Assembly: GCA_013178275.1 (NCBI GenBank)
Contig: JABLWZ010000022.1
Span: forward strand, 1 to 64,000
Length of the DNA: 64,000 nt
Reading direction: 5' to 3'
Source of the DNA: Bacillota bacterium
GTDB taxonomy: Bacteria > Bacillota > Ch66 > Ch109
Position numbers and translations under genes: made by a program. Positions 60,253-64,000 of this stretch are shown here, piece after piece (the first letter of the stretch is position 1; each line of letters begins with the position of its first letter). The notes under the pieces were generated by a model, which was given only the letters and a program-made list of their open reading frames with translations, searched no databases and had not been told where the DNA came from.

Positions 60253-60861
60253 TTATTCGACTTCAATTTCAAATATCCTTCCCCGGTCGACCACGACCTG
60301 CTCCTCGGTGACTATCACCGGCAGCCGGAAGTCGTGCGGCTGGGGGTACACGGTGTCCACCATCTGGAAGCTGTAAGCCAGGCCGATTATGCTTACCCTC
60401 CCGGGAGCCCGGGAGAGCAGCCGGTCGTAAAATCCCTGGCCGTATCCCAGCCGGTATCCATCTCTATCGAAGGCCACCCCGGGTACCAGCACCAGGTCGA
60501 TATCCTCCAGGCTCCATTCCGGATTAGGGTCTTCGGTGATCGGCTCCATTATACCGAACCTTCCCGCGGCCAGGTCCTCGGGGTATTGCCTTACCTGGAC
60601 CGGGCGGATCACCCGCTGTCCCCAGTCGGTGACCGGCAGCAGCAGGGTCCGGCCCTCCCCGGGCCAATCCCGGAGCAGCCCGCTGATGTCCACCTCGTTG
60701 CGGAAGGGGGAGTAGGCCAGCAGGGTCCGCGCCCGGTTCAGCTCGTCCCGCTGCCTCAGGCGTTCGACCATCAGCGCGCCGCACCTCTTAACCTCGTCCC
60801 CGGACAGTTCCCCTCTTTTCTGCAGCATCTCCTGCCGGATGGCGCTGCGGCGTTTCAGCAT
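60253..60861 (-). CDS. 5-formyltetrahydrofolate cyclo-ligase
   Basis: A 202-aa enzyme of the 5-FCL family (YgfA-like), converting 5-formyl-THF to methenyl-THF with ATP. LKRRSAIRQEMLQKRGELSGDEV at the start, VDISGLLRDWPGEGRTLLLP, and LVPGVAFDRDGYRLGYGQGFYDRLL carrying the substrate loop. Upstream of the Moco operon with a 37-nt gap to the small HTH-like gene, so perhaps cotranscribed. It links to one-carbon metabolism rather than to Moco. Confidence 0.9.
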   Translation of the reverse strand: MLKRRSAIRQEMLQKRGELSGDEVKRCGALMVERLRQRDELNRARTLLAYSPFRNEVDISGLLRDWPGEGRTLLLPVTDWGQRVIRPVQVRQYPEDLAAGRFGIMEPITEDPNPEWSLEDIDLVLVPGVAFDRDGYRLGYGQGFYDRLLSRAPGRVSIIGLAYSFQMVDTVYPQPHDFRLPVIVTEEQVVVDRGRIFEIEVE

Positions 60862-60891
60862 AAACCTGGTCTCCCATCAGTATTCACAGTA

Positions 60892-62265
60892 TTATATGGA
60901 AATGACCTTTACCCCGGTCAGGGACTCTATCTCCCAGAATCCCCTTCCGGTCAGGTCCTCTCCCCGGTGGTCGAAGGCTATCTCGGGCACCAGCACCCGC
61001 TGCAGGTCCATCCCCGGCGACCGGTCCCGAAACTCGTGGAACCCCTCCACCAGGTCGGACACTGTCAGCAGCCCGGCGCAGCCGATATTCCCCCCCAGCG
61101 TCTGGTTGGCGGCCGCCTGGATGAATACCCCGTCCAGCCCCGCGGCCTTCAGCACCGGGCCGGCCAGCCGGGAGGTCAGGACCAGGGTGCCCCCACCCAC
61201 GGCGCGGTCCTTGATCCTTCTGACCAGTTGGGGGGCAATGTCATAGTTCATCACCAGCCCGGAGGACTCCCCCGGGGACTTGGCGACCTGGATCTCCAGC
61301 TCTTTCACCGGGCGCCCATCCCGCCGCACGACTTTCAGGCGGGGGCAGCCAGACTGCCGCACCCTCTCGAAGGCGTCCACCCGGGAGAAGACCTTTATGC
61401 CGTCCACCTCGGTTATCTGGTCCCCGCTCCTCAACCCGGCCGCGGCGGCGGGGCTTCCTTTTATGACCCCCTCCACCCGCGCGGAGAGCGTGGCGCCCCG
61501 GCCATCCCGGTCCCAGAGCGCCGGCTCGGTGGTGATCGGGGTCCGGTACCGGTCCCGAAGTTCGTCCACCCGGTCACCGAGGCTGTCCCAGTCCGACAGG
61601 GACATCCCCGCCGACTGTCCCCGAGACCTTCCCCAGTCGGTGTAGCCCGGCATCAGGAGCCTGATGGTCCGGCACCCCTGGCCGTCCAGGAAGGAGACGG
61701 TCTGCTCGATGTCCTCCCAGCCGACCGCCTCGGGCATCAGAACCAGGCTGCCGTGAAAAGGAATTCCCCGACGCGCGAGCGACTCCACCCCCATGATGGC
61801 GCGCCGCGGCTGCTTGTCCCCCATCAGTAGCTGTCTCCCCCGCGGCGTGGAGCTGTTCAGCGAGACCACCACCTCCAGGGGGGGCATCCCCGCCAGGAAA
61901 ACCGCCAGGTCCTCGGTCAGCTCGATCCCGTTGGTCGTCATCTGCACCGGGGTATCGGGGAAACGCTGGCGCACCCTGGCCAGCAGGGGAACCAGGTCGG
62001 GGTACAGCAGCGGCTCGCCCTCGGGTATCCGGGTGGCCGACTCGCCGATCACAATCTTCGAGCCCCGGTCCAGGAATTCCAGGTCCGACTCGACCTTTTC
62101 CAGCGGCCGGTCGGACAAAAAAGGCAGCCTGAACTCCGGCGGGTTGCCCTGGTGGCTGCAGAAGCGGCACCTGATGTTGCACCTCGAGGTGAGAGGCAGG
62201 ACGTTGAACTGGCTTACCGAATGGGCGATCATCCCCTCCAGCCAGGACTCCGGGTATGGTTTCAT
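60892..62265 (-). CDS. Radical SAM protein with PDZ domain (DUF512-like)
   Basis: A 457-aa radical SAM protein. The cluster motif CNIRCRFC (about 29-36) is followed by ATRIPEGEPLLYPDL and TTNGIELTEDL. A PDZ-like segment (about 265-325: VEGVIKGSPAAAAGLRSGDQITEVDGIKVFSRVDAF) sits in the middle and a C-terminal DUF512-like part ends LTGRGFWEIESLTG. Such PDZ-radical SAM proteins are common in anaerobes with no proven function. 3 nt downstream of lgt. Confidence 0.82.
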   Translation of the reverse strand: MKPYPESWLEGMIAHSVSQFNVLPLTSRCNIRCRFCSHQGNPPEFRLPFLSDRPLEKVESDLEFLDRGSKIVIGESATRIPEGEPLLYPDLVPLLARVRQRFPDTPVQMTTNGIELTEDLAVFLAGMPPLEVVVSLNSSTPRGRQLLMGDKQPRRAIMGVESLARRGIPFHGSLVLMPEAVGWEDIEQTVSFLDGQGCRTIRLLMPGYTDWGRSRGQSAGMSLSDWDSLGDRVDELRDRYRTPITTEPALWDRDGRGATLSARVEGVIKGSPAAAAGLRSGDQITEVDGIKVFSRVDAFERVRQSGCPRLKVVRRDGRPVKELEIQVAKSPGESSGLVMNYDIAPQLVRRIKDRAVGGGTLVLTSRLAGPVLKAAGLDGVFIQAAANQTLGGNIGCAGLLTVSDLVEGFHEFRDRSPGMDLQRVLVPEIAFDHRGEDLTGRGFWEIESLTGVKVISI

Positions 62266-62267
62266 GC

Positions 62268-63074
62268 CTATCCCTTCCGTGTTTTATCCCGCTGCAGCCA
62301 GTAATAAAGCCCGAACCCCACCAGCAGCACTATCGCGCCCAGGACCTGGGCCAGGGTGAAAGGCCCCAGAAACAGGGGGTTGTCCCTGAAGTTTTCGATA
62401 AAAATCCGGCCCAGGCTGTAGATGATCAGGTAGTTGAGAAAGACCTGCCCCGAGAAGGTCCTCCGGGGGAACAGCCACAGCAGGTACCCGAACAGCAGGA
62501 GGCCTAACAGCGAGGAGTAGAGCTGGGTCGGGTGCCGCGCCACCTCACCGAGGCCGGGAAAGATAACCCCCCAGGGTTCCGCGGTAGGTTTTCCCCAGCA
62601 GCATCCCGCCAGGAAGCAGCCGACCCTGACTATCGCGTAGCCTAAAGCAATGAAGGGGGCCATGACATCGGCCAGGTTCCAGAAGGACATCCGGTGGCGG
62701 CGCACGAACCAGACCGCCGCCAATATCCCCAGCACCAGCGCCCCCTGGAAGACCATCCCCTGGTGATAGGGGTTGAATACCTGCAGCGGGTTGGCCGCGA
62801 AGTAGTCCCATTCATAAAAGAGAACGTAAAAGAGACGCGATCCCATCAGGCCGACGATGACCACCAGGAGGGTGAAGTCGACCAAACGGTCGGGGTCGAT
62901 GCCCTCGCGGGCAGCCAGCCGCCTCGCCCCGAACAGGCCCAGGAGCACCGCCACGCTCAGCATAAATCCCCACGAATAGATGGTAAACTGACCTATTTTT
63001 ACCAGTTCTGGATGCACCTTAGCGCCACCTTGCCTAATAATTTCCACAACTGGGAAGTTTGGAACAAAGTCCAT
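62268..63074 (-). CDS. lgt: Prolipoprotein diacylglyceryl transferase
   Basis: A 268-aa seven-helix membrane enzyme attaching diacylglycerol to the lipobox Cys. Hallmarks: ARRLAAREGIDPDRLVDFTLLVVIVGLMGSRLFYVLFYEWDYFAANPLQVFN and the catalytic GRVGCFLAGCCWGKPT-type segment (here VRVGCFLAGCCWGKPTAEPWG) plus RHPTQLYSSLLGLL. ATG 63074 with preceding repeat of DnaA boxes in its promoter region. Followed by the radical SAM gene, 3 nt away. Confidence 0.97.
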   Translation of the reverse strand: MDFVPNFPVVEIIRQGGAKVHPELVKIGQFTIYSWGFMLSVAVLLGLFGARRLAAREGIDPDRLVDFTLLVVIVGLMGSRLFYVLFYEWDYFAANPLQVFNPYHQGMVFQGALVLGILAAVWFVRRHRMSFWNLADVMAPFIALGYAIVRVGCFLAGCCWGKPTAEPWGVIFPGLGEVARHPTQLYSSLLGLLLFGYLLWLFPRRTFSGQVFLNYLIIYSLGRIFIENFRDNPLFLGPFTLAQVLGAIVLLVGFGLYYWLQRDKTRKG

Positions 63075-63083
63075 ATTTCCTAG

Positions 63084-63142
63084 TTATCAACAGACTTATC
63101 CACATTATCCACAGGAAAACATCCACAAAACAGCTGTTTTGT
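63084..63142. promoter_or_regulatory. DnaA-box cluster and 18-bp palindrome upstream of lgt
   Basis: Three DnaA-type nonamers in tandem on the + strand: TTATCAACA (63084-63092), TTATCCACA (63096-63104), TTATCCACA (63105-63113). A degenerate fourth is near 63119. They are followed by the perfect palindrome ACAAAACAGCTGTTTTGT (63125-63142). The two TTATCCACA are exact matches to the consensus. The cluster sits between lgt and tsaD, both leftward. Could be a DnaA-titration or DnaA-regulated site, or part of an origin-like region; no dnaA/dnaN genes are nearby. Confidence 0.6.
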
Positions 63143-63251
63143 TGCCCGGCGAGGGTAGGTGTTTATCGCCTGTAAATCCGAATGGTTCGCCGTTTCGAGC
63201 CCCTTCTGCCCCGCATATTATTTCCAGGAATTGGGAAACGCCATTTTACAA
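63143..63251. other. Gap between lgt upstream region and tsaD
   Basis: About 110 nt after the palindrome with no gene, repeat or clear terminator seen. It would contain the end of the tsaD transcript. Confidence 0.3.
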
Positions 63252-64000
63252 TTATTTTATACCGGTGAGAGAAAGGTCGGGTACCGCGTTCAGGGTCAGG
63301 GGAGCGTTTTCTCCCCGCCTCCAGCGGTGGTAACCCGCGGCCGCGATCATCGCCGCGTTGTCGGTGCAGAGCGAGACCCGAGGGCAGTAAACCGCGACCC
63401 CGTTTTCAGCGGCCTTCACGGCCATCTCCTCGCGCAGACGGCTGTTCGCGGCCACCCCACCCGCCAGGGCCACCCTTTCGACCCCCAGACGCCGGGCCGC
63501 GGCGAGGGTTTTATCCACCAGCACCTCGACCACCGCTTCCTGGAAACTGGCGGTCAGGTCGGGCAGTGATGTTTCGTATCCCAGCTGCCTCTGCCGGTTT
63601 ACGTGGTTTATCACCGCGGTCTTCAGTCCGCTGAAACTGAAGTCCAGGCTTCCCGGCTCCAGACGGGCGCGGGGCAGCGGTATCGCGTATCGGTCTCCCC
63701 CCAGCGCGGTCTTCTCGATCAGCGGCCCCCCCGGGTATCCCATCCCCAGGTAGCGGGCCACCTTGTCGAAGGCCTCCCCCGCGGCGTCGTCCCTGGTCCG
63801 TCCCAGCAGCTGGTAGTGTCCATGCCCGGTCATGTATACCAGGTCGGTATGCCCGCCCGATACGATCAGGGCGACCAGCGGGAACTCCAGGTCCGGGGTC
63901 TCAAGAAAGTTAGCGTAGATGTGCCCTTCCAGGTGGTTTACCCCCACCAGCGGCCGGTCGATGGCGTAGGCCAGGGCCTTGGCGGTGGAAACCCCCACCA
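63252..64000 (-). CDS. tsaD: tRNA N6-threonylcarbamoyladenosine transferase TsaD (partial)
   Basis: The C-terminal 249 residues of TsaD/Gcp; the N-terminus is beyond the window edge. Actin-like ASKHA fold with metal-binding HLEGH-type motif (GVNHLEGHIYANF), VSGGHTDLVYM, LGRTRDDAAGEAFDKVARYLGMGYPGGP, and the second ASKHA motif ALAGGVAANSRLREEM. With TsaB/TsaE/TsaC it forms t6A37 in ANN-reading tRNAs. Leftward, upstream of the DnaA-box region and lgt; codon use is like its neighbours. Confidence 0.97.
   Translation of the reverse strand, partial: VGVSTAKALAYAIDRPLVGVNHLEGHIYANFLETPDLEFPLVALIVSGGHTDLVYMTGHGHYQLLGRTRDDAAGEAFDKVARYLGMGYPGGPLIEKTALGGDRYAIPLPRARLEPGSLDFSFSGLKTAVINHVNRQRQLGYETSLPDLTASFQEAVVEVLVDKTLAAARRLGVERVALAGGVAANSRLREEMAVKAAENGVAVYCPRVSLCTDNAAMIAAAGYHRWRRGENAPLTLNAVPDLSLTGIK

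Overview
The window looks like chromosome from a Gram-positive anaerobe of the class Clostridia, most like Peptococcaceae/Syntrophomonadaceae-type organisms. This is inferred from the gene set and not from a database search. The evidence is split PurS/PurQ/PurL, short HisG with HisZ, a YerC-type repressor, GatCAB, NAD-dependent ligase next to PcrA, CIRCE-controlled groESL, an S-layer-homology protein, HD-GYP and tungsten/molybdenum cofactor genes. The backbone is GC-rich with strong Shine-Dalgarno sequences and frequent TTG/GTG (possibly CTG) starts. No rRNA, tRNA, CRISPR array, transposase gene or prophage was seen. The last gene (tsaD) runs off the right edge.

Layout. 1-284: edge of a probable structured RNA. 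285-3191: homocitrate-synthase-like gene with a LeuCD/homoaconitase-type hydratase. 3281-6687: gatCAB. 6804-11146: ligA and pcrA, separated by an inverted pair of heptad repeat arrays. 11.1-13.9 kb: repeat-rich stretch with ybaK, two small membrane/secreted proteins and a gene remnant. 14.06-32.9 kb: one long leftward block, purE-B-S-Q-L-F-M-N-H-D, an HD protein, yerC, then hisZ-G-D-B-H-A-F-IE; purC, purK and hisC are absent from it. 33.3-39.2 kb: small sensors, a thioesterase, a frameshifted membrane protein, a CoA-transferase and a secreted SLH/peptidase. 39.4-42.2 kb: AT-richer accessory island with an antitoxin beside a truncated toxin, a flavin reductase, a roughly 470-nt highly structured non-coding region and an AT-rich membrane protein. 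42.2-44.4 kb: guaA and hpt. 44.6-46.2 kb: tungstate-type ABC transporter behind a molybdenum/tungsten-cofactor riboswitch. 46.2-50.0 kb: LolA-like protein, an unknown protein, an HD-GYP protein behind a structured leader, and a Myb-like regulator. 50.2-54.1 kb: FtsH-like protease and groESL. 54.4-60.2 kb: molybdopterin operon. 60.25-64 kb: formate-folate ligase-type gene, radical SAM-PDZ protein, lgt and tsaD.

How it fits together. The purine and histidine pathways are physically fused and share PRPP/AICAR chemistry (HisH/HisF release AICAR, which PurH consumes); guaA and hpt add GMP synthesis and salvage. The oxyanion transporter, its riboswitch and the moa/moe operon form a coherent Mo/W-cofactor supply module. 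The most unusual non-coding content is (i) the perfectly paired, pseudoknot-capable RNA-like region at 40.87-41.29 kb, which may be an orphan OMEGA/HEARO-type RNA, and (ii) a family of about 100-bp double-hairpin elements placed at gene ends, with base-pair covariation between copies.
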